Assembly (NCBI GenBank): GCA_029224185.1
Contig: CM055189.1
Location: 22,868,055-22,932,054 of the forward strand
Source: Karalla daura
Taxonomy: Eukaryota; Chordata; Actinopteri; Chaetodontiformes; Leiognathidae
Direction: 5' to 3'
Length of the DNA stretch: 64,000 nucleotides
This document shows, piece by piece, positions 12,677 through 26,100 of the stretch. The notes under the pieces are model-generated. The model searched no databases, had not been told where the DNA came from, and saw nothing but the letters and a program-made list of their open reading frames with translations. Numbering within the stretch: the first letter of the stretch is position 1; every line of letters starts with the position of its first letter. A program made the position numbers and the translations under genes.

Positions 12677-13377
12677 CGACCACCCCGGACCTGTCGTTTT
12701 GGCCGAGATCCCGACCCCGAGCGAGCGAGCCCAAACCCACCATTTGCGGTGTGAGCCGCCTCCGGGGTGGCCCACGCTCACTGGAAAAAGCAATCCCGAG
12801 GCCGGCTGTGGCCCCGGAGCTGAGATATTAACCCTCGCCGAAAGTGAAAAAAACGACCACCCCGGATCTGTCGTTTTGGCCGAGATCCCGACCCCGAGCG
12901 AGCGAGCCCAAACCCACCATTTGGGGTGTGAGCCGCCTCCGGGGTGTCCCACGCTCACTGGAAAAAGCAATCCCGAGGCCGGCTGTGGCCCCGGAGCTGA
13001 GATATTAACCCTCGCCGAAAGTGAAAAAAACGACCACCCCGGACCTGTCGTTTTGGCCGAGATCCCGACCCCGAGCGAGCGAGCCCAAACCCACCATTTG
13101 GGGTGTGAGCCGCCTCCGGGGTGGCCCACGCTCACTGGAAAAAGCAATCCCGAGGCCGGCTGTGGCCCCGGAGCTGAAATATTAACCCTCGCCGAAAGTG
13201 AAAAAAACGACCACCCCGGACCTGTCGTTTTGGCCGAGATCCCGACCCCAAGCGAGCGAGCCCAAACCCACGATGTGGGGTGTGAGCCACCTCTGGGGTG
13301 GCCCACGCTCACTGGAAAAAGCAATCCCGAGGCCGGCTGTGGCCCCGGAGCTGAGATATTAACCCTCGCCGAAAGTG

Positions 13378-13385
13378 AAAAAAAA
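13378..13385 (+). other. Second A8 homopolymer insertion
   Basis: This is the second and last register shift in the window, four monomers after the first, again by lengthening of the A7 tract to A8. From here to the right edge no further net indel is seen: landmarks at 13,801 and 63,361 are exactly 280 units apart. Confidence 0.9.
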
Positions 13386-16300
13386 CGACCACCCCGGACC
13401 TGTCGTTTTGGCCGAGATCCCGACCCCGAGCGAGCGAGCCCAAACCCACCATTTGGGGTGTGAGCCGCCTCCGGGGTGTCCCACGCTCACTGGAAAAAGC
13501 AATCCCGAGGCCGGCTGTGGCCCCGGAGCTGAGATATTAACCCTCGCCGAAAGTGAAAAAAACGACCACCCCGGACCTGTCGTTTTGGCCGAGATCCCGA
13601 CCCCGAGCGAGCGAGCCCAAACCCACCATTTGGGGTGTGAGCCGCCTCCGGGGTGGCCCACGCTCACTGGAAAAAGCAATCCCGAGGCCGGCTGTGGCCC
13701 CGGAGCTGAAATATTAACCCTCGCCGAAAGTGAAAAAAACGACCACCCCGGACCTGTCGTTTTGGCCGAGATCCCGACCCCAAGCGAGCGAGCCCAAACC
13801 CACGATGTGGGGTTTGAGCCACCTCTGGGGTGGCCCACGCTCACTGGAAAAAGCAATCCCGAGGCCGGCTGTGGCCCCGGAGCTGAGATATTAACCCTCG
13901 CCGAAAGTGAAAAAAACGACCACCCCGGACCTGTCGTTTTGGCCGAGATCCCGACCCCGAGCGAGCGAGCCCAAACCCACCATTTGGGGTGTGAGCCGCC
14001 TCCAGGGTGGCCCACGCTCACTGGAAAAAGCAATCCCGAGGCCGGCTGTGGCCCCGGAGCTGAGATATTAACCCTCGCCGAAAGTGAAAAAAACGACCAC
14101 CCCGGACCTGTCGTTTTGGCCGAGATCCCGACCCCGAGCGAGCGAGCCCAAACCCACCATTTGGGGTGTGAGCCGCCTCCGGGGTGGCCCACGCTCACTG
14201 GAAAAAGCAATCCCGAGGCCGGCTGTGGCCCCGGAGCTGAAATATTAACCCTCGCCGAAAGTGAAAAAAACGACCACCCCGGACCTGTCGTTTTGGCCGA
14301 GATCCCGACCCCAAGCGAGCGAGCCCAAACCCACGATGTGGGGTGTGAGCCACCTCTGGGGTGGCCCACGCTCACTGGAAAAAGCAATCCCGAGGCCGGC
14401 TGTGGCCCCGGAGCTGAGATATTAACCCTCGCCGAAAGTGAAAAAAACGACCACCCCGGACCTGTCGTTTTGGCCGAGATCCCGACCCCGAGCGAGCGAG
14501 CCCAAACCCACCATTTGGGGTGTGAGCCGCCTCCAGGGTGGCCCACGCTCACTGGAAAAAGCAATCCCGAGGCCGGCTGTGGCCCCGGAGCTGAGATATT
14601 AACCCTCGCCGAAAGTGAAAAAAACGACCACCCCGGACCTGTCGTTTTGGCCGAGATCCCGACCCCGAGCGAGCGAGCCCAAACCCACCATTTGGGGTGT
14701 GAGCCGCCTCCGGGGTGGCCCACGCTCACTGGAAAAAGCAATCCCGAGGCCGGCTGTGGCCCCGGAGCTGAGATATTAACCCTCGCCGAAAGTGAAAAAA
14801 ACGACCACCCCGGACCTGTCGTTTTGGCCGAGATCCCGACCCCGAGCGAGCGAGCCCAAACCCACCATTTGCGGTGTGAGCCGCCTCCGGGGTGGCCCAC
14901 GCTCACTGGAAAAAGCAATCCCGAGGCCGGCTGTGGCCCCGGAGCTGAGATATTAACCCTCGCCGAAAGTGAAAAAAACGACCACCCCGGATCTGTCGTT
15001 TTGGCCGAGATCCCGACCCCGAGCGAGCGAGCCCAAACCCACCATTTGGGGTGTGAGCCGCCTCCGGGGTGTCCCACGCTCACTGGAAAAAGCAATCCCG
15101 AGGCCGGCTGTGGCCCCGGAGCTGAGATATTAACCCTCGCCGAAAGTGAAAAAAACGACCACCCCGGACCTGTCGTTTTGGCCGAGATCCCGACCCCGAG
15201 CGAGCGAGCCCAAACCCACCATTTGGGGTGTGAGCCGCCTCCGGGGTGGCCCACGCTCACTGGAAAAAGCAATCCCGAGGCCGGCTGTGGCCCCGGAGCT
15301 GAAATATTAACCCTCGCCGAAAGTGAAAAAAACGACCACCCCGGACCTGTCGTTTTGGCCGAGATCCCGACCCCAAGCGAGCGAGCCCAAACCCACGATG
15401 TGGGGTGTGAGCCACCTCTGGGGTGGCCCACGCTCACTGGAAAAAGCAATCCCGAGGCCGGCTGTGGCCCCGGAGCTGAGATATTAACCCTCGCCGAAAG
15501 TGAAAAAAACGACCACCCCGGACCTGTCGTTTTGGCCGAGATCCCGACCCCGAGCGAGCGAGCCCAAACCCACCATTTGGGGTGTGAGCCGCCTCCAGGG
15601 TGGCCCACGCTCACTGGAAAAAGCAATCCCGAGGCCGGCTGTGGCCCCGGAGCTGAGATATTAACCCTCGCCGAAAGTGAAAAAAACGACCACCCCGGAC
15701 CTGTCGTTTTGGCCGAGATCCCGACCCCGAGCGAGCGAGCCCAAACCCACCATTTGGGGTGTGAGCCGCCTCCGGGGTGGCCCACGCTCACTGGAAAAAG
15801 CAATCCCGAGGCCGGCTGTGGCCCCGGAGCTGAAATATTAACCCTCGCCGAAAGTGAAAAAAACGACCACCCCGGACCTGTCGTTTTGGCCGAGATCCCG
15901 ACCCCAAGCGAGCGAGCCCAAACCCACGATGTGGGGTGTGAGCCACCTCTGGGGTGGCCCACGCTCACTGGAAAAAGCAATCCCGAGGCCGGCTGTGGCC
16001 CCGGAGCTGAGATATTAACCCTCGCCGAAAGTGAAAAAAACGACCACCCCGGACCTGTCGTTTTGGCCGAGATCCCGACCCCGAGCGAGCGAGCCCAAAC
16101 CCACCATTTGGGGTGTGAGCCGCCTCCGGGGTGGCCCACGCTCACTGGAAAAAGTGATCCCGAGGCCGGCTGTGGCCCCGGAGCTGAGATATTAACCCTC
16201 GCCGAAAGTGAAAAAAACGACCACCCCGGACCTGTCGTTTTGGCCGAGATCCCGACCCCGAGCGAGCGAGCCCAAACCCACCATTTGGGGTGTGAGCCGC

Positions 16301-17399
16301 CACCGGGGTGGCCCACGCTCACTGGAAAAAGCAATCCCGAGGCCGGCTGTGGCCCCGGAGCTGAAATATTAACCCTCGCCGAAAGTGAAAAAAACGACCA
16401 CCCCGGACCTGTCGTTTTGGCCGAGATCCCGACCCCAAGCGAGCGAGCCCAAACCCACGATGTGGGGTGTGAGCCACCTCTGGGGTGGCCCACGCTCACT
16501 GGAAAAAGCAATCCCGAGGCCGGCTGTGGCCCCGGAGCTGAGATATTAACCCTCGCCGAAAGTGAAAAAAACGACCACCCCGGACCTGTCGTTTTGGCCG
16601 AGATCCCGACCCCGAGCGAGCGAGCCCAAACCCACCATTTGGGGTGTGAGCCGCCTCCGGGGTGGCCCACGCTCACTGGAAAAAGCAATCCCGAGGCCGG
16701 CTGTGGCCCCGGAGCTGAAATATTAACCCTCGCCGAAAGTGAAAAAAACGACCACCCCGGACCTGTCGTTTTGGCCGAGATCCCGACCCCAAGCGAGCGA
16801 GCCCAAACCCACGATGTGGGGTGTGAGCCACCTCTGGGGTGGCCCACGCTCACTGGAAAAAGCAATCCCGAGGCCGGCTGTGGCCCCGGAGCTGAGATAT
16901 TAACCCTCGCCGAAAGTGAAAAAAACGACCACCCCGGACCTGTCGTTTTGGCCGAGATCCCGACCCCGAGCGAGCGAGCCCAAACCCACCATTTGGGGTG
17001 TGAGCCGCCTCCGGGGTGGCCCACGCTCACTGGAAAAAGCAATCCCGAGGCCGGCTGTGGCCCCGGAGCTGAAATATTAACCCTCGCCGAAAGTGAAAAA
17101 AACGACCACCCCGGACCTGTCGTTTTGGCCGAGATCCCGACCCCAAGCGAGCGAGCCCAAACCCACGATGTGGGGTGTGAGCCACCTCTGGGGTGTCCCA
17201 CGCTCACTGGAAAAAGCAATCCCGAGGCCGGCTGTGGCCCCGGAGCTGAGATATTAACCCTCGCCGAAAGTGAAAAAAACGACCACCCCGGACCTGTCGT
17301 TTTGGCCGAGATCCCGACCCCGAGCGAGCGAGCCCAAACCCACCATTTGGGGTGTGAGCCGCCTCCGGGGTGGCCCACGCTCACTGGAAAAAGCAATCC

Positions 17400-20300
17400 C
17401 GAGGCCGGCTGTGGCCCCGGAGCTGAGATATTAACCCTCGCCGAAACTGAAAAAAACGACCACCCCGGACCTGTCGTTTTGGCCGAGATCCCGACCCCGA
17501 GCGAGCGAGCCCAAACCCACCATTTGGGGTGTGAGCCGCCTCCGGGGTGTCCCACGCTCACTGGAAAAAGCAATCCCGAGGCCGGCTGTGGCCCCGGAGC
17601 TGAGATATTAACCCTCGCCGAAAGTGAAAAAAACGACCACCCCGGACCTGTCGTTTTGGCCGAGATCCCGACACCGAGCGAGCGAGCCCAAACCCACCAT
17701 TTGGGGTGTGAGCCGCCTCCGGGGTGTCCCACGCTCACTGGAAAAAGCAATCCCGAGGCCGGCTGTGGCCCCGGAGCTGAGATATTAACCCTCGCCGAAA
17801 GTGAAAAAAACGACCACCCCGGACCTGTCGTTTTGGCCGAGATCCCGACCCCGAGCGAGCGAGCCCAAACCCACCATTTGGGGTGTGAGCCGCCTCCGGG
17901 GTGGCCCACGCTCACTGGAAAAAGCAATCCCGAGGCCGGCTGTGGCCCCGGAGCTGAAATATTAACCCTCGCCGAAAGTGAAAAAAACGACCACCCCGGA
18001 CCTGTCGTTTTGGCCGAGATCCCGACCCCAAGCGAGCGAGCCCAAACCCACGATGTGGGGTGTGAGCCACCTCTGGGGTGGCCCACGCTCACTGGAAAAA
18101 GCAATCCCGAGGCTGGCTGTGGCCCCGGAGCTGAGATATTAACCCTCGCCGAAAGTGAAAAAAACGACCACCCCGGACCTGTCGTTTTGGCCGAGATCCC
18201 GACCCCGAGCGAGCGAGCCCAAACCCACCATTTGGGGTGTGAGCCGCCTCCGGGGTGGCCCACGCTCACTGGAAAAAGCAATCCCGAGGCCGGCTGTGGC
18301 CCCGGAGCTGAGATATTAACCCTCGCCGAAAGTGAAAAAAACGACCACCCCGGACCTGTCGTTTTGGCCGAGATCCCGACCCCGAGCGAGCGAGCCCAAA
18401 CCCACCATTTGGGGTGTGAGCCGCCACCGGGGTGGCCCACGCTCACTGGAAAAAGCAATCCCGAGGCCGGCTGTGGCCCCGGAGCTGAGATATTAACCCT
18501 CGCCGAAAGTGAAAAAAACGACCACCCCGGACCTGTCGTTTTGGCCGAGATCCCGACCCCAAGCGAGCGAGCCCAAACCCACGATGTGGGGTGTGAGCCA
18601 CCTCTGGGGTGGCCCACGCTCACTGGAAAAAGCAATCCCGAGGCCGGCTGTGGCCCCGGAGCTGAGATATTAACCCTCGCCGAAAGTGAAAAAAACGACC
18701 ACCCCGGACCTGTCGTTTTGGCCGAGATCCCGACCCCGAGCGAGCGAGCCCAAACCCACCATTTGGGGTGTGAGCCGCCTCCGGGGTGGCCCACGCTCAC
18801 TGGAAAAAGCAATCCCGAGGCCGGCTGTGGCCCCGGAGCTGAAATATTAACCCTCGCCGAAAGTGAAAAAAACGACCACCCCGGACCTGTCGTTTTGGCC
18901 GAGATCCCGACCCCAAGCGAGCGAGCCCAAACCCACGATGTGGGGTGTGAGCCACCTCTGGGGTGTCCCACGCTCACTGGAAAAAGCAATCCCGAGGCCG
19001 GCTGTGGCCCCGGAGCTGAGATATTAACCCTCGCCGAAAGTGAAAAAAACGACCACCCCGGACCTGTCGTTTTGGCCGAGATCCCGACCCCGAGCGAGCG
19101 AGCCCAAACCCACCATTTGGGGTGTGAGCCGCCTCCGGGGTGGCCCACGCTCACTGGAAAAAGCAATCCCGAGGCCGGCTGTGGCCCCGGAGCTGAGATA
19201 TTAACCCTCGCCGAAACTGAAAAAAACGACCACCCCGGACCTGTCGTTTTGGCCGAGATCCCGACCCCGAGCGAGCGAGCCCAAACCCACCATTTGGGGT
19301 GTGAGCCGCCTCCGGGGTGTCCCACGCTCACTGGAAAAAGCAATCCCGAGGCCGGCTGTGGCCCCGGAGCTGAGATATTAACCCTCGCCGAAAGTGAAAA
19401 AAACGACCACCCCGGACCTGTCGTTTTGGCCGAGATCCCGACCCCGAGCGAGCGAGCCCAAACCCACCATTTGGGGTGTGAGCCGCCTCCGGGGTGTCCC
19501 ACGCTCACTGGAAAAAGCAATCCCGAGGCCGGCTGTGGCCCCGGAGCTGAGATATTAACCCTCGCCGAAAGTGAAAAAAACGACCACCCCGGACCTGTCG
19601 TTTTGGCCGAGATCCCGACCCCGAGCGAGCGAGCCCAAACCCACCATTTGGGGTGTGAGCCGCCTCCGGGGTGGCCCACGCTCACTGGAAAAAGCAATCC
19701 CGAGGCCGGCTGTGGCCCCGGAGCTGAAATATTAACCCTCGCCGAAAGTGAAAAAAACGACCACCCAGGACCTGTCGTTTTGGCCGAGATCCCGACCCCG
19801 AGCGAGCGAGCCCAAACCCACGATGTGGGGTGTGAGCCACCTCTGGGGTGGCCCACGCTCACTGGAAAAAGCAATCCCGAGGCCGGCTGTGGCCCCGGAG
19901 CTGAAATATTAACCCTCGCCGAAAGTGAAAAAAACGACCACCCCGGACCTGTCGTTTTGGCCGAGATCCCGACCCCAAGCGAGCGAGCCCAAACCCACGA
20001 TGTGGGGTGTGAGCCACCTCTGGGGTGGCCCACGCTCACTGGAAAAAGCAATCCCGAGGCCGGCTGTGGCCCCGGAGCTGAGATATTAACCCTCGCCGAA
20101 AGTGAAAAAAACGACCACCCCGGACCTGTCGTTTTGGCCGAGATCCCGACCCCGAGCGAGCGAGCCCAAACCCACCATTTGGGGTGTGAGCCGCCTCCGG
20201 GGTGGCCCACGCTCACTGGAAAAAGCAATCCCGAGGCCGGCTGTGGCCCCGGAGCTGAGATATTAACCCTCGCCGAAAGTGAAAAAAACGACCACCCCGG

Positions 20301-21620
20301 ACCTGTCGTTTTGGCCGAGATCCCGACCCCAAGCGAGCGAGCCCAAACCCACGATGTGGGGTGTGAGCCACCTCTGGGGTGGCCCACGCTCACTGGAAAA
20401 AGCAATCCCGAGGCCGGCTGTGGCCCCGGAGCTGAGATATTAACCCTCGCCGAAAGTGAAAAAAACGACCACCCCGGACCTGTCGTTTTGGCCGAGATCC
20501 CGACCCCGAGCGAGCGAGCCCAAACCCACCATTTGGGGTGTGAGCCGCCTCCGGGGTGGCCCACGCTCACTGGAAAAAGCAATCCCGAGGCCGGCTGTGG
20601 CCCCGGAGCTGAAATATTAACCCTCGCCGAAAGTGAAAAAAACGACCACCCCGGACCTGTCGTTTTGGCCGAGATCCCGACCCCGAGCGAGCGAGCCCAA
20701 ACCCACCATTTGGGGTGTGAGCCGCCTCCGGGGTGGCCCACGCTCACTGGAAAAAGCAATCCCGAGGCCGGCTGTGGCCCCGGAGCTGAGATATTAACCC
20801 TCGCCGAAACTGAAAAAAACGACCACCCCGGACCTGTCGTTTTGGCCGAGATCCCGACCCCGAGCGAGCGAGCCCAAACCCACCATTTGGGGTGTGAGCC
20901 GCCTCCGGGGTGGCCCACGCTCACTGGAAAAAGCAATCCCGAGGCCGGCTGTGGCCCCGGAGCTGAGATATTAACCCTCGCCGAAACTGAAAAAAACGAC
21001 CACCCCGGACCTGTCGTTTTGGCCGAGATCCCGACCCCGAGCGAGCGAGCCCAAACCCACCATTTGGGGTGTGAGCCGCCTCCGGGGTGTCCCACGCTCA
21101 CTGGAAAAAGCAATCCCGAGGCCGGCTGTGGCCCCGGAGCTGAGATATTAACCCTCGCCGAAAGTGAAAAAAACGACCACCCCGGACCTGTCGTTTTGGC
21201 CGAGATCCCGACCCCGAGCGAGCGAGCCCAAACCCACCATTTGGGGTGTGAGCCGCCTCCGGGGTGTCCCACGCTCACTGGAAAAAGCAATCCCGAGGCC
21301 GGCTGTGGCCCCGGAGCTGAGATATTAACCCTCGCCGAAAGTGAAAAAAACGACCACCCCGGACCTGTCGTTTTGGCCGAGATCCCGACCCCGAGCGAGC
21401 GAGCCCAAACCCACCATTTGGGGTGTGAGCCGCCTCCGGGGTGGCCCACGCTCACTGGAAAAAGCAATCCCGAGGCCGGCTGTGGCCCCGGAGCTGAAAT
21501 ATTAACCCTCGCCGAAAGTGAAAAAAACGACCACCCAGGACCTGTCGTTTTGGCCGAGATCCCGACCCCGAGCGAGCGAGCCCAAACCCACGATGTGCGG
21601 TGTGAGCCACCTCTGGGGTG
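17400..21620 (+). repeat. 10-monomer (1,770 bp) duplication
   Basis: The rare ccgaaactg variant at 17,447 and 19,217, and the ccacccagga variant at 19,767 and 21,537, are each exactly 10 units apart. The block also holds D monomers with the H state at position 18 (near 19,800 and 21,570), so it contains hybrid monomers. A further ccgaaactg copy in an adjacent monomer (about 20,810 and 20,987) shows single-monomer duplication inside the block. Confidence 0.75.
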
Positions 21621-23199
21621 GCCCACGCTCACTGGAAAAAGCAATCCCGAGGCCGGCTGTGGCCCCGGAGCTGAAATATTAACCCTCGCCGAAAGTGAAA
21701 AAAACGACCACCCCGGACCTGTCGTTTTGGCCGAGATCCCGACCCCAAGCGAGCGAGCCCAAACCCACGATGTGGGGTGTGAGCCACCTCTGGGGTGGCC
21801 CACGCTCACTGGAAAAAGCAATCCCGAGGCCGGCTGTGGCCCCGGAGCTGAGATATTAACCCTCGCCGAAAGTGAAAAAAACGACCACCCCGGACCTGTC
21901 GTTTTGGCCGAGATCCCGACCCCGAGCGAGCGAGCCCAAACCCACCATTTGGGGTGTGAGCCGCCTCCGGGGTGGCCCACGCTCACTGGAAAAAGCAATC
22001 CCGAGGCCGGCTGTGGCCCCGGAGCTGAGATATTAACCCTCGCCGAAAGTGAAAAAAACGACCACCCCGGACCTGTCGTTTTGGCCGAGATCCCGACCCC
22101 AAGCGAGCGAGCCCAAACCCACGATGTGGGGTGTGAGCCACCTCTGGGGTGGCCCACGCTCACTGGAAAAAGCAATCCCGAGGCCGGCTGTGGCCCCGGA
22201 GCTGAGATATTAACCCTCGCCGAAAGTGAAAAAAACGACCACCCCGGACCTGTCGTTTTGGCCGAGATCCCGACCCCAAGCGAGCGAGCCCAAACCCACG
22301 ATGTGGGGTGTGAGCCACCTCTGGGGTGGCCCACGCTCACTGGAAAAAGCAATCCCGAGGCCGGCTGTGGCCCCGGAGCTGAGATATTAACCCTCGCCGA
22401 AAGTGAAAAAAACGACCACCCCGGACCTGTCGTTTTGGCCGAGATCCCGACCCCGAGCGAGCGAGCCCAAACCCACCATTTGGGGTGTGAGCCGCCTCCG
22501 GGGTGGCCCACGCTCACTGGAAAAAGCAATCCCGAGGCCGGCTGTGGCCCCGGAGCTGAGATATTAACCCTCGCCGAAAGTGAAAAAAACGACCACCCCG
22601 GACCTGTCGTTTTGGCCGAGATCCCGACCCCGAGCGAGCGAGCCCAAACCCACCATTTGGGGTGTGAGCCGCCACCGGGGTGGCCCACGCTCACTGGAAA
22701 AAGCAATCCCGAGGCCGGCTGTGGCCCCGGAGCTGAAATATTAACCCTCGCCGAAAGTGAAAAAAACGACCACCCCGGACCTGTCGTTTTGGCCGAGATC
22801 CCGACCCCAAGCGAGCGAGCCCAAACCCACGATGTGGGGTGTGAGCCACCTCTGGGGTGGCCCACGCTCACTGGAAAAAGCAATCCCGAGGCCGGCTGTG
22901 GCCCCGGAGCTGAGATATTAACCCTCGCCGAAAGTGAAAAAAACGACCACCCCGGACCTGTCGTTTTGGCCGAGATCCCGACCCCGAGCGAGCGAGCCCA
23001 AACCCACCATTTGGGGTGTGAGCCGCCTCCGGGGTGGCCCACGCTCACTGGAAAAAGCAATCCCGAGGCCGGCTGTGGCCCCGGAGCTGAGATATTAACC
23101 CTCGCCGAAAGTGAAAAAAACGACCACCCCGGACCTGTCGTTTTGGCCGAGATCCCGACCCCGAGCGAGCGAGCCCAAACCCACCATTTGGGGTGTGAG

Positions 23200-26100
23200 C
23201 CGCCTCCGGGGTGTCCCACGCTCACTGGAAAAAGCAATCCCGAGGCCGGCTGTGGCCCCGGAGCTGAGATATTAACCCTCGCCGAAAGTGAAAAAAACGA
23301 CCACCCCGGACCTGTCGTTTTGGCCGAGATCCCGACCCCGAGCGAGCGAGCCCAAACCCACCATTTGGGGTGTGAGCCGCCTCCGGGGTGGCCCACGCTC
23401 ACTGGAAAAAGCAATCCCGAGGCCGGCTGTGGCCCCGGACCTGAAATATTAACCCTCGCCGAAAGTGAAAAAAACGACCACCCAGGACCTGTCGTTTTGG
23501 CCGAGATCCCGACCCCGAGCGAGCGAGCCCAAACCCACCATTTGGGGTGTGAGCCGCCTCCGGGGTGGCCCACGCTCACTGGAAAAAGCAATCCCGAGGC
23601 CGGCTGTGGCCCCGGAGCTGAAATATTAACCCTCGCCGAAAGTGAAAAAAACGACCACCCCGGACCTGTCGTTTTGGCCGAGATCCCGACCCCAAGCGAG
23701 CGAGCCCAAACCCACGATGTGGGGTGTGAGCCACCTCTGGGGTGGCCCACGCTCACTGGAAAAAGCAATCCCGAGGCCGGCTGTGGCCCCGGAGCTGAGA
23801 TATTAACCCTCGCCGAAAGTGAAAAAAACGACCACCCCGGACCTGTCGTTTTGGCCGAGATCCCGACCCCGAGCGAGCGAGCCCAAACCCACCATTTGGG
23901 GTGTGAGCCGCCTCCGGGGTGGCCCACGCTCACTGGAAAAAGCAATCCCGAGGCCGGCTGTGGCCCCGGAGCTGAAATATTAACCCTCGCCGAAAGTGAA
24001 AAAAACGACCACCCCGGACCTGTCGTTTTGGCCGAGATCCCGACCCCAAGCGAGCGAGCCCAAACCCACGATGTGGGGTGTGAGCCACCTCTGGGGTGTC
24101 CCACGCTCACTGGAAAAAGCAATCCCGAGGCCGGCTGTGGCCCCGGAGCTGAGATATTAACCCTCGCCGAAAGTGAAAAAAACGACCACCCCGGACCTGT
24201 CGTTTTGGCCGAGATCCCGACCCCGAGCGAGCGAGCCCAAACCCACCATTTGGGGTGTGAGCCGCCTCCGGGGTGGCCCACGCTCACTGGAAAAAGCAAT
24301 CCCGAGGCCGGCTGTGGCCCCGGAGCTGAGATATTAACCCTCGCCGAAAGTGAAAAAAACGACCACCCTGGACCTGTCGTTTTGGCCGAGATCCCGACCC
24401 CGAGCGAGCGAGCCCAAACCCACCATTTGGGGTGTGAGCCGCCTCCGGGGTGTCCCACGCTCACTGGAAAAAGCAATCCCGAGGCCGGCTGTGGCCCCGG
24501 AGCTGAGATATTAACCCTCGCCGAAAGTGAAAAAAACGACCACCCCGGACCTGTCGTTTTGGCCGAGATCCCGACCCCGAGCGAGCGAGCCCAAACCCAC
24601 GATGTGGGGTGTGAGCCACCTCTGGGGTGGCCCACGCTCACTGGAAAAAGCAATCCCGAGGCCGGCTGTGGCCCCGGAGCTGAGATATTAACCCTCGCCG
24701 AAAGTGAAAAAAACGACCACCCCGGACCTGTCGTTTTGGCCGAGATCCCGACCCCGAGCGAGCGAGCCCAAACCCACCATTTGGGGTGTGAGCCGCCTCC
24801 GGGGTGGCCCACGCTCACTGGAAAAAGCAATCCCGAGGCCGGCTGTGGCCCCGGAGCTGAAATATTAACCCTCGCCGAAAGTGAAAAAAACGACCACCCC
24901 GGACCTGTCGTTTTGGCCGAGATCCCGACCCCAAGCGAGCGAGCCCAAACCCACGATGTGGGGTGTGAGCCACCTCTGGGGTGTCCCACGCTCACTGGAA
25001 AAAGCAATCCCGAGGCCGGCTGTGGCCCCGGAGCTGAGATATTAACCCTCGCCGAAAGTGAAAAAAACGACCACCCCGGACCTGTCGTTTTGGCCGAGAT
25101 CCCGACCCCGAGCGAGCGAGCCCAAACCCACCATTTGGGGTGTGAGCCGCCTCCGGGGTGGCCCACGCTCACTGGAAAAAGCAATCCCGAGGCCGGCTGT
25201 GGCCCCGGAGCTGAGATATTAACCCTCGCCGAAAGTGAAAAAAACGACCACCCTGGACCTGTCGTTTTGGCCGAGATCCCGACCCCGAGCGAGCGAGCCC
25301 AAACCCACCATTTGGGGTGTGAGCCGCCTCCGGGGTGTCCCACGCTCACTGGAAAAAGCAATCCCGAGGCCGGCTGTGGCCCCGGAGCTGAGATATTAAC
25401 CCTCGCCGAAAGTGAAAAAAACGACCACCCCGGACCTGTCGTTTTGGCCGAGATCCCGACCCCGAGCGAGCGAGCCCAAACCCACCATTTGGGGTGTGAG
25501 CCGCCTCCGGGGTGTCCCACGCTCACTGGAAAAAGCAATCCCGAGGCCGGCTGTGGCCCCGGAGCTGAGATATTAACCCTCGCCGAAAGTGAAAAAAACG
25601 ACCACCCCGGACCTGTCGTTTTGGCCGAGATCCCGACCCCGAGCGAGCGAGCCCAAACCCACCATTTGGGGTGTGAGCCGCCTCCGGGGTGGCCCACGCT
25701 CACTGGAAAAAGCAATCCCGAGGCCGGCTGTGGCCCCGGACCTGAAATATTAACCCTCGCCGAAAGTGAAAAAAACGACCACCCAGGACCTGTCGTTTTG
25801 GCCGAGATCCCGACCCCGAGCGAGCGAGCCCAAACCCACCATTTGGGGTGTGAGCCGCCTCCGGGGTGGCCCACGCTCACTGGAAAAAGCAATCCCGAGG
25901 CCGGCTGTGGCCCCGGAGCTGAAATATTAACCCTCGCCGAAAGTGAAAAAAACGACCACCCCGGACCTGTCGTTTTGGCCGAGATCCCGACCCCAAGCGA
26001 GCGAGCCCAAACCCACGATGTGGGGTGTGAGCCACCTCTGGGGTGGCCCACGCTCACTGGAAAAAGCAATCCCGAGGCCGGCTGTGGCCCCGGAGCTGAG

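Larger units (their letters stand above)
1..15250 (+). repeat. Domain 1: H/D array with 7- and 8-monomer HORs marked by ggatctg
   Basis: The left domain is built from D H H D H(S) C H blocks, where S is ggatctg for ggacctg and is followed by a C-subtype monomer (ggggtgtccc; ggggcgtccc in one copy near 9,404). S markers lie at 1007, 2423, 3662, 6671, 9326, 12867 and 14992. The spacings are 8, 7, 17, 15, 20 and 12 units, the last two each carrying one extra base from the A8 insertions. A catttgcggtg variant (near 5,843, 6,550, 9,205, 12,746 and 14,871) marks a longer version of the block. No BamHI-type or TTGA-type monomer occurs here. Confidence 0.8.
10630..18110 (+). repeat. Dispersed duplication within domain 1 (about 10.6-12.2 kb and 16.3-18.0 kb)
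   Basis: A gccaccggggtgg variant at 10,636 recurs at 16,302 (32 units plus the two inserted bases). A gacaccgag variant at 11,830 recurs at 17,673 (33 units plus two). Both copies share the order D H D H D(C subtype). The right copy has one extra monomer carrying ccgaaactg at about 17,447, which explains the 32 against 33. This is a local copy event followed by gain of one monomer. Confidence 0.75.

Noticed and set aside
131..12754. A 4,207-codon open frame on + (59-residue repeat)
   Set aside because: It is produced by a 177 bp satellite with one stop-free frame. It has no conserved start, no domain and no signal peptide, and it ends through an A8 slip. The same pattern exists on the minus strand.
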